Shown here piece after piece: positions 51,351 to 60,586 of a stretch of DNA of 64,000 nucleotides. Each line of letters opens with the position of its first letter. The first letter of the stretch is position 1. Below the pieces are notes generated by a model, which ran no database searches, had not been told where the DNA came from, and saw only the letters and a program-made list of their open reading frames with translations. Origin of the DNA: Pseudomonadota bacterium (lineage in GTDB: Bacteria > Desulfobacterota > Desulfarculia > Desulfarculales > Desulfarculaceae); contig JAHIND010000007.1 of the NCBI GenBank assembly GCA_018896025.1, positions 29,050 through 93,049 on the forward strand. The letters run 5' to 3'. The position numbers and the translations under genes are program-made.

Positions 51351-52678
51351 GCCAGGCCCGCCGCGACGCCTTCCGCGTACTGCTGGAGCTTCAGAGCGGC
51401 CCGGCGCTGTTGGAAAGCAGCCTGGCCCGGAACCTGGAAAAGGCCTCCTCCCGGGAGCGCGCCTTTGCCACCAGCCTGATCTTCGCGGTGCTGCGCAACC
51501 TCACCTACCTCGACCATCTTCTGGCCGCCCATCTGGACCGGCCCCCAAAAAAGCTGGACCTGCCGGTGCTGACCGTGCTGCGCCTGGGCGCGGCCGAGGC
51601 GGTGCTCATGTCCACCCCGGCCCACGCGGTGGTGTCGGCGGCGGTGGACCTGGCCAAGGCCACCCCGGCCCGGCGGGGGCAAAAGCTCATCAACGCGGTG
51701 CTGCGCCGGGTGGTGAAGGGATGGCAGGACACCGCCATGCCCGGAGCCGACGCGAACCCGGTGGAGCGCCTGGCCCTGACCTATTCCCATCCCGCCTGGC
51801 TGGTGACCGAGCTGTTGGCCCAGCACCCGGAGGAGGTGGTGGAGGCCTGGCTACGGGCCAACCAGGACCAGCCGCCGCTCACCCTGCGGGTCAACCCGGC
51901 CCGCACCAGCCGCGAGGACCTGGCCGCGGTCATGAGCGAGCACGCCGCCCAGGTGGAGCCCCATCCCCTGACCCCAGAGGGCCTTATGCTGCGCCGGGCC
52001 AAGGTTCCGGCCGCCCAGCTGCCGGGCTTTGAAAGCGGCCTGTTCTCCATCCAGGACGCGGCGGCCCAGGCCATGGGCCATCTGTTGGCCGTTGCGCCGG
52101 GCATGGCCGTGGCCGACATCTGCGCCGGGGCCGGGGGCAAGACCGGGCACCTGGCCGCCTTGCTGCGGGGCCAGGGAAAGCTCCTGGCCGTGGACCCCAG
52201 CCCGGCCCGCGTCAGGGCGCTGCGGGAAAACCTGGGCCGCCTGGGAGTGCAGTGGGTTTCGGTGAAGCAGGCCGACGCGCTGGGTCTCAAGGGCATGGAC
52301 GGCAGCTTCGACCGGGTGCTGGTGGACGCCCCTTGCTCGGGCCTGGGGGTGTGCGGCCGCAGGCCGGACGTGCGCTGGCGGCGCACCCCGGACGACCCGG
52401 CCCGCCTGGCCGGGCTGCAACTGGAGCTGGGGGCCAAGGCCGCCGAGTTGCTGAAGCCAGGCGGGGCGCTGCTCTATGTGACCTGCACCGTGACCCGCGC
52501 GGAGAACCAAGGGGTGGTGGCCGGGCTGCTTGCCCGCTGCCCCGGCCTGCGGCTAGAATGGCCCCAGGACTTGGCCCCGGAGCTAAAGGCCTGCCTCGGG
52601 GATGACGGCTATTTCCGCACCATGCCCCAGCGGGACGATGCGGATGCCTTTTTCGCGGCCAGGCTGGTGAATGAGTAA
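51347..52678 (+). CDS. rsmB: 16S rRNA (cytosine967-C5)-methyltransferase
   Basis: 443 residues. The N-terminal NusB-like domain (about 1-130: ARRDAFRVLLEL...SLARNLEKASSRERAFATSLIFAVLR) leads into the SAM-dependent core with ADICAGAGGKTGHLAALL, VDAPCSGLGVCGRRPDVRW and LYVTCTVTRAENQ, which contain the two catalytic cysteines. The order def-fmt-rsmB is widespread in bacteria. The ATG overlaps fmt by four bases. Confidence 0.95.
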   Translation: MSQARRDAFRVLLELQSGPALLESSLARNLEKASSRERAFATSLIFAVLRNLTYLDHLLAAHLDRPPKKLDLPVLTVLRLGAAEAVLMSTPAHAVVSAAVDLAKATPARRGQKLINAVLRRVVKGWQDTAMPGADANPVERLALTYSHPAWLVTELLAQHPEEVVEAWLRANQDQPPLTLRVNPARTSREDLAAVMSEHAAQVEPHPLTPEGLMLRRAKVPAAQLPGFESGLFSIQDAAAQAMGHLLAVAPGMAVADICAGAGGKTGHLAALLRGQGKLLAVDPSPARVRALRENLGRLGVQWVSVKQADALGLKGMDGSFDRVLVDAPCSGLGVCGRRPDVRWRRTPDDPARLAGLQLELGAKAAELLKPGGALLYVTCTVTRAENQGVVAGLLARCPGLRLEWPQDLAPELKACLGDDGYFRTMPQRDDADAFFAARLVNE

Positions 52679-52726
52679 AACCGCGCGCCCGACCCGGCGC
52701 GCCGAGCATATGGGCGGGAGAACCCC

Positions 52727-53391
<665 letters not shown>

Positions 53392-53392
<1 letters not shown>

Positions 53393-53922
53393 TGCCCAAA
53401 CCGAGCCGCGCCTGGGACCTGGCCTTGTGCCTGGCCTGGGTGGGGCTCATTTTTTTGGGCATGTACTATGGCCGGGCCTTGGGACCCTGGTTCCGGGGGG
53501 CGCGGGGAACCTGGGCCATGCTGGCCCTGGCTTTGGCCGGGGCATGCTTCGCGGCCTGGGTGGTGTGGCGCATCCGTTGCCTATCGCCTTCGCAGCGAGC
53601 CAACCGGGGCCTGGGCGCGGTGCTGTGCCTAATGGGCATGGGCCTGCTGGCCTGGTGGCAGCCGCTACTCATCGAGCGCACCCACCTGGTGCTTTACGGC
53701 GTGCTGGGCCTCCTGGCCTGGCGCGTGGCCGGGCGCTGGACATCGGGCGCGTCGCGCCTCATCTGGGCCGGGGCCTGCTGCGCCCTGGTGGGCCTGGCCG
53801 ACGAGGTGGCCCAATACTTCCACCCTCAGCGCATCTTCGACCCCCGCGACATACTCACCAACGCCCTCAGCGCCTGGCTGGCCATCGCCGCCGTGGCTCT
53901 GCTGAGTCCGCGGAGGCAATAG
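53392..53922 (+). CDS. VanZ-family membrane protein
   Basis: 176 residues with about four membrane helices. DEVAQYFHPQRIFDPRDILTNALSAWL is the VanZ signature (Asp/Glu, Gln, Arg, Asp, Asn). The ATG at 53392 overlaps the rpe stop (TGATG). VanZ relatives are known from teicoplanin resistance, but most chromosomal copies have no proven role. Longer frames here start within rpe and are rejected. Confidence 0.85.
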
Positions 53923-53982
53923 GAATTGTTAGGCTTCGGGCTGCGCCCTCAACCTAACCTACACGGTTTAAAAAAAGATAGC

Positions 53983-54013
53983 GTAGGTCGGGTTGAGCGA
54001 AGCGAAGCCCGAC
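53983..54013 (+). repeat. short palindromic repeat family B, copy 1
   Basis: GTAGGTCGGGTTGAGCGAAG and CGAAGCCCGAC in sequence; the ends GTCGGG and CCCGAC are complementary. Similar repeats with this core are known in many bacteria. Other copies: 54172-54202 and 63972-64000 (cut by the window edge). Confidence 0.75.
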
Positions 54014-54017
54014 AATA

Positions 54018-54152
54018 CCTCTTGTCATGCCTTTGCCAACCAGACACGGCCATCACCCTCCACGCCCCACGCCCTCCCTTCTGGGGGAAGTCGAAGATCA
54101 CCACGTCGCATCTCTTGCGAGATGCTCCTCGCCATGACGTCTGTTACTGGAT
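54018..54152 (+). repeat. composite 130-bp repeat family C, copy 1
   Basis: It runs from CTTGTCATGCC through GGGGGAAGTCGAAGATC and CACGTCGCATC to GATGCTCCTCGC and CTGTTACTG. Much the same order is at 58143-58276. Confidence 0.7.
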
Positions 54153-54171
54153 GGCGACTTTTCAGGACCGT

Positions 54172-54202
54172 GTCGGTCGGGTTGAGCGAAGCGAAGCCCG
54201 GC
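54172..54202 (+). repeat. short palindromic repeat family B, copy 2
   Basis: GTCGGTCGGGTTGAGCGAAG then CGAAGCCCGGC, with a few changes from copy 1. Confidence 0.7.
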
Positions 54203-54210
54203 AAGTACTA

Positions 54211-54248
54211 AAAATAAAAAATGCCCGACTGGAATCCCAGCCGGGCAT
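54211..54248 (-). terminator. terminator downstream of the DUF1573 gene
   Basis: Minus-strand ATGCCCGGCTGG / CCAGTCGGGCAT hairpin followed by TTTTTATTTTT. It is 160 bases past the stop, beyond a family A repeat. Confidence 0.75.
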
Positions 54249-54290
54249 TCGTCTAACTATCTTTATTTAACCAACCCAACGCCAGCGGCA

Positions 54291-54412
54291 CAGCCGGGAA
54301 GTCGCGGGCAAGGCGTCCGGTAAGCGAAAGCCGCAGGCGTAGCCTAAGCTACGGCGAGGCCGGACCGACGCCGCCAACGCAGCCCCCGGCTGCCTGGCGA
54401 AGCCGCCTTACC
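54291..54412 (-). repeat. GC-rich palindromic intergenic repeat, family A copy 2
   Basis: Inverted relative to copy 1. It keeps GCGTAGCCTAAGCTACGG as central hairpin and GGCTGCCTGGCGAAGCCGCC at the end. It reaches the stop codon of the DUF1573 gene. Confidence 0.7.
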
Positions 54413-55388
54413 TGATTCTACCGGTCAGCTTGACGGTAAAGGCCCTCTGTCCCATCTGAATGAGCAGGTCCTGGTTAAAGGGGCCAACCGGCAGGTTCTC
54501 CGCGATGGGGGTGACCACCAACAAGAGCTCTTCGCCCTGCTTCTGCCAGAAGCGCTCCACGATGAACAGCTTCTTGTTGTAGTCGATCAGGTCGGCCTTG
54601 AGGGTGTCCGCGCAGGCCTTCTTGACCAGCACCGAGCGCTGGGGCGGCTTGGGGTTGTTCTGGGCGATGGTGCCGAACATCACCTCATGCGGGCGCACGG
54701 TGAAGGGACCGCGCACCTCGGCCACCACCCACACGCTCACCGGCGGGCCGCCGGGGGCCTTGAGGAACAGGGGCCCGGCAAAGTCCATGGGCTCGGTGGC
54801 CTTGGAGACCAGGTCCAGGCTGTAGGTCTTGCCGTCCTTGCTGGGAGTCAGCTTCACGTCCAGGTAGTCGGACATGGGGTTTTCCACCCCGGTTATCACC
54901 AGCTTGCCGCCTTTGGGGTCGCTGAGCACCGCGTTGGCGGTGATGGGCGCACCCAGGCATCCCTTGAGGCTTACGCGCCGCCCATTGTTCACTTTTATGC
55001 GCCCCATGGTCTCGCCGGTCATGATCAGGGTGATCACCGGGTTGCTGGGGTCGTTGGTGGCCACGGAGGCGGTCTTGCGGAAGGAGCCGCCGATGCCGGT
55101 GGTGTCCAGCAAGAGAGTCACCGTGCCCTTTTGGCCGGGGGCGGTCACCTTGTCCCAGCGGCTGGCGGTGCAGCCACAGGAGGGGCTCACCTTGTCGATG
55201 ATCAGGTTCTGGTCGCCGGTGTTGGTGAAGTGGAACACGGCGGTGAGCTCCTTGCCCTCCACCACGTCCTTGAACACCACCTCCCTGGAGTCAAAGGCGA
55301 TCTTGGGGCCTTTGAGGGCCAGGGCCGGAGCGGCCATGAGGATGAAGCTTAGAAGCAAAGAAGCGGTCAGGATGAGGCGTCGGGTCAT
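54408..55388 (-). CDS. DUF1573 domain-containing exported protein
   Basis: 326 residues from the ATG at 55388 (GGGGGAA upstream). The signal peptide is TRRLILTASLLLSFILMAAP then ALA. The DUF1573 (ASH/MSP-like) domain has FHFTNTGDQNLIIDKVSPSCGCTASRWDKV with the typical CGC motif, and TVTLLLDTTGIGGSFRKTASVATNDPSNP. Two more beta-sandwich-like regions follow. The family is extracytoplasmic with no proven function; the Cys pair may be redox-active. It is alone on its transcript, divergent from the phosphatase. Confidence 0.85.
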   Translation of the reverse strand: MTRRLILTASLLLSFILMAAPALALKGPKIAFDSREVVFKDVVEGKELTAVFHFTNTGDQNLIIDKVSPSCGCTASRWDKVTAPGQKGTVTLLLDTTGIGGSFRKTASVATNDPSNPVITLIMTGETMGRIKVNNGRRVSLKGCLGAPITANAVLSDPKGGKLVITGVENPMSDYLDVKLTPSKDGKTYSLDLVSKATEPMDFAGPLFLKAPGGPPVSVWVVAEVRGPFTVRPHEVMFGTIAQNNPKPPQRSVLVKKACADTLKADLIDYNKKLFIVERFWQKQGEELLLVVTPIAENLPVGPFNQDLLIQMGQRAFTVKLTGRIR

Positions 55389-55498
55389 GTTATTCCCCCG
55401 GGCGTAGTGCTCACATGGGCAATCGTGGTAACCTTCTGGCGAGAATAACACAGGGGCCGGAGGCCGTCCACCCGGCCATCTTATGATGGGAAAACCGC

Positions 55499-56143
55499 AT
55501 GATCCGCTCTAACTTGTTCCGCAAGCAAATCTTCACCCGCCTGTACCTGTGGCGACACCCCGAGGTGCGTGGCGGGGCCGACGGAGTGGTGTTCGGCCAC
55601 ACCGACGTGGCCCTGAGCCGCAACGGAGCCAAACAGCTCAAGGGCATCGTGGACTACATGAAGGGAAAAAAGGTGGATGCGGTCTATTGCAGTGATTTGC
55701 AACGCTCCCTGCTGGTGGCCGAGGCGGTGGGCAGGGTGCAGGACCCGCGCCGCAAGCCCATGTCCCGCCAAGACCTGCGAGAGCTTAGCCTGGGCGATTG
55801 GGAGGGTCTAAGCTACAAGACCCTGGAGAAGGATTTCCCCGAGGAAATGGAGGCCCGCTGGAAAGATCTGGCCGGCTACCGCATCCCCGGCGGCGAGTCC
55901 CTGGAAGACCTGGCCGAGCGGATCATCCCGGTGTTTCAGGACATCATCCGCGAGAACCAGGGGCGCGAAGTCTGCGTGATCGGCCATGCCGGGGTGAACC
56001 GGGTGTTTCTGGCCAAGCTGTTGGGCATGCCCATGGACCGGGTCTTCCGCCTGGACCAGGAGTACGCCTGCCTGAACCTCATCGACGTGTTCGAGGACGG
56101 CATCCCCCTGGTGCGCACCCTCAACCAGCGCGCCATCGACTAG
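55499..56143 (+). CDS. histidine phosphatase superfamily protein (phosphoglycerate mutase-like)
   Basis: 214 residues. The catalytic motif is LYLWRHPEVR (RHP in place of the usual RHG), with a second Arg in YCSDLQRSLLVAEAV, the acidic ELSLGDWEGLSY, and the second His in VIGHAGVNRVFLAKLL. The spacing fits the CobC/GpmB branch, and alpha-ribazole phosphatase is possible. No cobalamin gene is nearby. It is divergent from the DUF1573 gene. Confidence 0.88.
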   Translation: MIRSNLFRKQIFTRLYLWRHPEVRGGADGVVFGHTDVALSRNGAKQLKGIVDYMKGKKVDAVYCSDLQRSLLVAEAVGRVQDPRRKPMSRQDLRELSLGDWEGLSYKTLEKDFPEEMEARWKDLAGYRIPGGESLEDLAERIIPVFQDIIRENQGREVCVIGHAGVNRVFLAKLLGMPMDRVFRLDQEYACLNLIDVFEDGIPLVRTLNQRAID

Positions 56144-56155
56144 CCCGCTTTCAAC

Positions 56156-57136
56156 CTACAGCAGATAGGGCGCGGCCAGGCGCGGGCCCTGGGCGCTGAC
56201 CTCCAGGCTGCGGTCCTGGTCCACGTCCACGGTCACCACCTGGCCCGGCCCCGCCTTGCCGTAGCCCGCCACCAGGGCGGCGGCCAGCTCCAGGTCCGGG
56301 CCCTCGGTGGGGCCGAAGTACAGGCCCAGGGGGCCGGGCAGGCCCTGGGTGATCAGCCAGTGGGCCGAGGGCGGGGACAGTTTTTCCAATATCTGGTTTT
56401 CCCGCTGGTTGCGCCCCACGATGAGCTTGGCCTGCGGGCTCAGGCGCAAATGCCGCCCTTGCTTCAAGAGCTCCACCTCGGCCAGCCCGGCATCCGGCTG
56501 GTGGTTGAACAGGTCCCTCAGGCGGTTGCTGAAGCCGGGCTCGGTGAGCAGGCAGCCTCCTGCCGGAGCGGGGTAGTCGCTGACGCCGAACTCTTCGGCC
56601 AGGGCCATCTGGGGCTTGCGGCTCCGTCCGCTCAGGCCCAGGAGCAACTCGCGCTCCACCAGACCTCGCTCCTCCACCGGGCTCACCGGCAACACCTGGG
56701 CCGACAAGGGGCGCAGGATGTACTCGGCCATGCCCGAGAGCTTGGCCACCTGGGCCAGGGCCTGCTTGTTCTGGCTCATGGGCCGCTGGCCCAGCACCTC
56801 GCCGGAAAAGAGGAAGTCAAAACCCTGCTCGGCCATGATCTTGCCCGCCTGGGCGAACATGAAGGCGTGGCAGTCGATGCAGGGGTTCATGTTGGAGCCG
56901 TAGCCGTGGGGCGGGTCCTTGACCAGCGCCAGATGGGGGCCGCCCACCTGGGCCACTTGCAGGGGCGCCCCGATGTGCTTGGCCGAGACCATGGCCCGCT
57001 CGGGGCTGAAAAAGGGCGTGGCAAAGGTGACCACCGCCACCTCCACCCCGGCCTGCTGCAACACCTTCACCGCCAGCATGGAATCCAGCCCGCCGGAAAA
57101 GATGCCCAACCCCCTGCTTTTTTTGCCTTCGCTCAT
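56156..57136 (-). CDS. PP-loop ATPase of the ThiI/MnmA type with C-terminal NFACT-R-like domain
   Basis: 326 residues. The N-terminal PP-loop LGIFSGGLDSMLAVKVL binds ATP. NMNPCIDCHAFMF has two cysteines that could receive sulfur, and GEVLGQRPMSQ and APAGGCLLTEPGFSNRLRDL are conserved in this tRNA-thiolation-like group. The C-terminus (about 210-326: LRLSPQAKLIVGRNQRENQ) resembles the NFACT-R/DUF814 RNA-binding domain. The start overlaps the end of the DUF434 gene as ATGA. Sulfur transfer to tRNA or a similar RNA is the likely role. Confidence 0.8.
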   Translation of the reverse strand: MSEGKKSRGLGIFSGGLDSMLAVKVLQQAGVEVAVVTFATPFFSPERAMVSAKHIGAPLQVAQVGGPHLALVKDPPHGYGSNMNPCIDCHAFMFAQAGKIMAEQGFDFLFSGEVLGQRPMSQNKQALAQVAKLSGMAEYILRPLSAQVLPVSPVEERGLVERELLLGLSGRSRKPQMALAEEFGVSDYPAPAGGCLLTEPGFSNRLRDLFNHQPDAGLAEVELLKQGRHLRLSPQAKLIVGRNQRENQILEKLSPPSAHWLITQGLPGPLGLYFGPTEGPDLELAAALVAGYGKAGPGQVVTVDVDQDRSLEVSAQGPRLAAPYLL

Positions 57137-57804
57137 GCCTGCTCCAAGCTGATCATTTCCGGGCGGGGCTCCATGCCCCGGATTATGGCCCCGGCCAGGT
57201 CCAGGGGCCGGGACACCGCGTCGATGAGGGGGCCGTCGCCGCTTACTACGATGCCTTCGAAAACGGCCAGTTCTTTTTCGGGCACGGCCACCGCACGGGC
57301 CTGGCCCGCCAGCCCGGCCCGCTCCATGACCTGGCGAACCACCCCGGCCAGTTGCCCGCTCAAGGGCAGGGGCGCATCCAGGAGTATAACCGACCGGGCC
57401 GCGCCCGCCTCGGCCAGGGCCCCTATCATCAGCCTGACCGCCGTTTCGGTGTGGGGGCCGGGTCCGTAATGGCGGCCGCGCTGGCCGATGTCGCGCACCG
57501 CGCCGTCGTCGGCCTCCACCAAAACCGCGCCCATTAGCGCGTTCTCCAGGGTGATGATCACGTTGTGGCCGTCCACCCCCACCGCTTGGCTACGAACGGC
57601 GCTGAGCGGCAGCAGGCGCTCCCGCCGGGAACGGGCCAGGTCCGGGGCGACCACCGCCCGGCGCAAAACCTGGCGCTGGTCCGCGTCCAGGCCCCAGCGG
57701 TCGCCGGTGAGCTTCAGGCCCAGCTCGCGGGGATAGCCCCGCCCCAGCAGGTAGCGCAGGTCCTGGGCCGCCTGGCGCAGGGGTTCTAGGTCAATTCCAC
57801 CCAT
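57133..57804 (-). CDS. DUF434 domain-containing protein
   Basis: 223 residues. It begins with LRQAAQDLRYLLGRGYPRELGLKLTGDRW, LRRAVVAPDLARSRRERLLP, which is the DUF434 pattern, and continues with a domain that includes VDGHNVIITLENALMGAVLVEADDG and VILLDAPLPLSGQL, typical of the partner domain (nucleotide-binding-like). It overlaps the PP-loop gene and probably works with it. The biochemical role is not established. Confidence 0.78.
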   Translation of the reverse strand: MGGIDLEPLRQAAQDLRYLLGRGYPRELGLKLTGDRWGLDADQRQVLRRAVVAPDLARSRRERLLPLSAVRSQAVGVDGHNVIITLENALMGAVLVEADDGAVRDIGQRGRHYGPGPHTETAVRLMIGALAEAGAARSVILLDAPLPLSGQLAGVVRQVMERAGLAGQARAVAVPEKELAVFEGIVVSGDGPLIDAVSRPLDLAGAIIRGMEPRPEMISLEQA

Positions 57805-57887
57805 GTCACATATTTAGAGCAAAGAGGTCTATTTTGCCAGGGCACACTCGCCAGGCCACACCTCTTGTCGCTCCGCCAAGGCGTCGC

Positions 57888-57914
57888 GGCCCCGACAGCT
57901 ACGCTGTCGGGGCC
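57888..57914. repeat. perfect 27-base hairpin
   Basis: Eleven-base stem with loop CTACG. No U-tract on either side. It may be part of a repeat element. Confidence 0.6.
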
Positions 57915-58142
57915 ACCCATAATCCCCATTTAAAAACACCCCTTGTCGTTGCGAGGAGCGTAGCGACGAAGCAAACTCTGTTCGAAGAAGACGCCCACGC
58001 ACAAACATCAACGCATGAACAAGGCGCACCCGTCCCGCCCTCTTCCCATTCAGCAAATAGCCGTCATTGCGAACAGCGGCGGAAGGCAAAGGTCGGGAAG
58101 GTGAAAGCGGCCTGTCCGCCGCTGTGTGGCAACCTTCCTTTT

Positions 58143-58276
58143 CCCTTGTCATGCCCACGCCGACAAGATATGGCCCAACCACCCTCCGCGCCTCAACCCC
58201 TCCCGCCTGGGGGAAGTCGAAGATCGCCACGTCGCATCTGCCCAGAGATGCTCCTCGCGATGACGGCTGTTACTGA
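58143..58276 (+). repeat. composite 130-bp repeat family C, copy 2
   Basis: Corresponds to 54018-54152: the same GGGGGAAGTCGAAGATC, CACGTCGCATC and CTGTTACTG blocks in order. Confidence 0.7.
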
Positions 58277-58286
58277 AATTAAAGAG

Positions 58287-58313
58287 GGCGGGCATAAACC
58301 CCGCCCCTACATT
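58287..58313 (+). repeat. short palindromic repeat family D, copy 1
   Basis: GGGCGGGCATAAACCCCGCC then CCTACA. A copy with GGGCGGGGATAAACCCCACC lies at 63838-63868. Confidence 0.6.
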
Positions 58314-58369
58314 GGCACCCTGCCAGTAAAGGAATTGCTAGCTCTTAGGGTAATTATCGCGCCCAACTC

Positions 58370-58497
58370 CGGCACAGACAGCCGCCGGCAGACAAGGCGT
58401 CTGGCAAGCGAGGGCCGGAGGCGTAGCCTGAGCTACGTCGAGGTCCGAGCGCCGCCAGCAACGCGGTATGCCGGTGACTGGCGAAGCCGACCACGAT
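58370..58497 (-). repeat. GC-rich palindromic intergenic repeat, family A copy 3
   Basis: Inverted version of 48780-48908 with high identity, centre GCGTAGCCTGAGCTACGTCG. Confidence 0.75.
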
Positions 58498-58504
58498 GAA
58501 TAAA

Positions 58505-59197
58505 TTATGGCACCTCGGCCTGCTTCCAGGAATAGCACGACACGCCCGGCACCTCTTCCATCTGCGTCAGCATCTTGCGCCAGCCCGATCCCGAGCGGAT
58601 GGACAGCGACATCTCCACCTCCTCGGTGTTGTCCGGCAGGCAGCGTTCCCGGCCCACGAAGAGGATGTGGGCCTTGTGCTCCTTGAGCAGGTCCCGTATC
58701 TGGTCCTCTGCCGCCGGGTCGCTAAGCTCCAGGCGCAGCATGACGTTCTGCTCGCGGGGCAGGAAGCGGGCGATGTCACGGAAGGTCTTGAGCGCCACCA
58801 GGGTAACCACAGTGGCGGCCCCGGCGGGGATGTAGAGCCCGGCCCCCACGGCGAGCCCGATGCCGGTGCAGCCCCACATGGCCGCCCCGGTGGTCACCCC
58901 ACGGGAGCGCAGGCGGCCCTGGATGATGGCTCCGGCACCCAAAAAGCCCATGCCCGCTATGGCGTAGGAGGGCAGGCGGCCGGGGTCAAGGCGCACCACG
59001 CTGCTGTCGGCGCTGGCCGCGAAGATCTGGGTGAGGTACAGCGACAGGCTCATCAAAAGAGCCCCGCTCATGGCCACCAACAGGCAGGTCCTGAGCCCGG
59101 CGGCCCGGCCGTGGATCTCCCGGTCCAGGCCGATGATCAGCCCCAGCCCGGCGGCCGTGAGGATGCGCCAGACCATGGTCCATTCATCAACCATCAT
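58505..59197 (-). CDS. MgtC/SapB family membrane protein
   Basis: 230 residues. The first 140 residues have about four membrane segments with the MgtC features GLIIGLDREIHGRAAGLRT, GMGFLGAGAIIQG and RGVTTGAAMWGCTGIGLAVG. A soluble ACT-like C-terminal domain follows (about 150-230). Members affect Mg2+ homeostasis and survival in low Mg2+. The start could be the first or second Met. It is monocistronic. Confidence 0.9.
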   Translation of the reverse strand: MMVDEWTMVWRILTAAGLGLIIGLDREIHGRAAGLRTCLLVAMSGALLMSLSLYLTQIFAASADSSVVRLDPGRLPSYAIAGMGFLGAGAIIQGRLRSRGVTTGAAMWGCTGIGLAVGAGLYIPAGAATVVTLVALKTFRDIARFLPREQNVMLRLELSDPAAEDQIRDLLKEHKAHILFVGRERCLPDNTEEVEMSLSIRSGSGWRKMLTQMEEVPGVSCYSWKQAEVP

Positions 59198-59239
59198 GGC
59201 GCATCCTCCTTGGAATCAGACGCAGTTTAAATCTTCCGC

Positions 59240-59803
59240 CTAGAACTTCACCTTGGGGGCCGTCTGGGCCTCGGCCACGGCGGCGAATCCCTGCTTGGGG
59301 GTGTAACCCAACAGGCGGGCCAAGATCAAGGTGGGGAAACGGCGTATGGCCGTGTTGTAGGACAATATGGCCTGGTTGTAGCGGGTGCGGGCCACCGCGA
59401 TGCGGTTCTCGGTGCCCTCAAGCTGGTCCTGCAAGGCCCGGAAGTTTTGGCTGGCCTTCAGGTCCGGATAGCGCTCCACCACCACCATCAAACGTCCCAG
59501 GGCGCTGGTCAGGCCTTGGTTGGCGGCCAGTTTGCCCTCCAGGGTGGGGGCGGCGGCCACCTGTTGGCGGGCCTTGGTGACCCCTTCCAGGGTCTCGCGT
59601 TCATGGGAGGCATAGCCTTTGACCGTCTCCACCAGGTTGGGGATCAGGTCCAGGCGGCGCTGCAGGGTCACTTCGATGTTGCTCTTGGCCTGGTTCACCG
59701 ACTCGTCCAGGTTGACCAGGCTGTTGTAGGGGCTAACCAGAAGCAAGAACAAAAGCAGGGCGACTACGCCGATGCCTATGGCCCATTTGGCTCCACGGCC
59801 CAT
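59240..59803 (-). CDS. LemA family protein
   Basis: 187 residues with one N-terminal membrane segment (WAIGIGVVALLLFLLLVSPY). The LemA core is complete: SLVNLDESVNQAKSNIEVTLQRR, DLIPNLVETVKGYASHE, RYNQAILSYNTAIRRFP. The family is an exported or membrane-tethered coiled coil of unclear role. It is the last gene of the minus-strand run beginning with the dnaJ-like gene. Confidence 0.93.
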   Translation of the reverse strand: MGRGAKWAIGIGVVALLLFLLLVSPYNSLVNLDESVNQAKSNIEVTLQRRLDLIPNLVETVKGYASHERETLEGVTKARQQVAAAPTLEGKLAANQGLTSALGRLMVVVERYPDLKASQNFRALQDQLEGTENRIAVARTRYNQAILSYNTAIRRFPTLILARLLGYTPKQGFAAVAEAQTAPKVKF

Positions 59804-59838
59804 GACTCTCTCCTTGCGGCCTCGGGGCCGCTAAAAAT

Positions 59839-60570
59839 CTAAACTTGCAGCTTGTCCACTTGACGGCTGATTTCATCCAACTCGGCAATGCCCTCTTCCC
59901 ACAGGGCCACCAGCTCCGGCGGGCTGGGCTTGATGGCCCCGGCGCGCACCTGGCCCAGCTTTTGGAAGGCCTCCACCTTGAGCCCGGCCTCGGTTACGGC
60001 GTCGAGCACCTTGGACGGGTCGCTGGGGAAGCCACCGGTGGTCAGTTCCAGGTAGGCCTGGAAAAAGGCCACGAAAGCGGGCAGGGCCTCCCGGCTCAGC
60101 TCGGTGAGGGCCCGGGCGTCGCCGCCGCTGCCCAAAAGCCGGGTGCGCAGGGCGGTCACCTTGCCCTTGATCTCCCGCTCCAGTTGCAGGCGCAGATGGG
60201 CGGGCTCCAGGGTCAGCGAGGCCAGGGGGTCTTCGCCGTGCAGGGTCTTGTGGTTGGCGGCCATCACCAGAAACTCGATGGGGAACACGTCGGTGCTGGC
60301 GGCCAGGTAGTCCGGGGTCATCACCAGGGGCGGGGCCACCCCGGCCGGGGCCCATTTGCCCGCAAAGGGCAGCAGGCGGCTGGTGGTGCGCTGGGCTCCC
60401 TCGGCGGTCATGATCAAAAAGTTCATGTCCGAGCGGCCCTTCACATAGCGGCCGGCCGCGGCCGAGCCGAAGAGCACCACTGAAACCAGGTCCGTGCCCA
60501 AGGCGTTTGTCAGATCCTGCAGCAGCTCTTCGAAGATGTCCTCGGGCTGCTGGGGCGGTTTTTTGGCCAT
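59839..60570 (-). CDS. nucleotidyltransferase-fold protein
   Basis: 243 residues. VSVVLFGSAAAGRYVKGRSDMNFLIM is the GS-x10-D-x-D type motif of the Pol-beta fold, but the second acidic residue is Asn (D-M-N), so the metal site may be altered. The rest is helical with no partner motif. It lies between the TPM and LemA genes in one run (17- and 35-base gaps). Its substrate is unknown. Confidence 0.75.
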   Translation of the reverse strand: MAKKPPQQPEDIFEELLQDLTNALGTDLVSVVLFGSAAAGRYVKGRSDMNFLIMTAEGAQRTTSRLLPFAGKWAPAGVAPPLVMTPDYLAASTDVFPIEFLVMAANHKTLHGEDPLASLTLEPAHLRLQLEREIKGKVTALRTRLLGSGGDARALTELSREALPAFVAFFQAYLELTTGGFPSDPSKVLDAVTEAGLKVEAFQKLGQVRAGAIKPSPPELVALWEEGIAELDEISRQVDKLQV

Positions 60571-60586
60571 TTGCTTAATTTCTCCT

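Larger units (their letters stand above)
53923..54410. other. intergenic repeat cluster
   Basis: About 485 bases with no gene. It holds two copies of the GTCGGGTTGAGCGAAGCGAAGCCCGAC-type repeat (53983-54013, 54172-54202) with a degenerate inverted one at 53934-53962, a 130-base composite repeat (54018-54152), a terminator (54211-54248) and a family A repeat (54291-54412). Confidence 0.7.
57805..58504. other. 700-base intergenic repeat cluster
   Basis: No gene. 57888-57914 is a perfect 11-bp stem (GGCCCCGACAG, loop CTACG, CTGTCGGGGCC). 57943-57985 has TTGTCGTTGCGAGGAGCG and CGACGAAGCAA. 58143-58276 is a family C composite repeat, 58287-58313 a family D repeat, and 58370-58497 a family A repeat. 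Confidence 0.7.
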
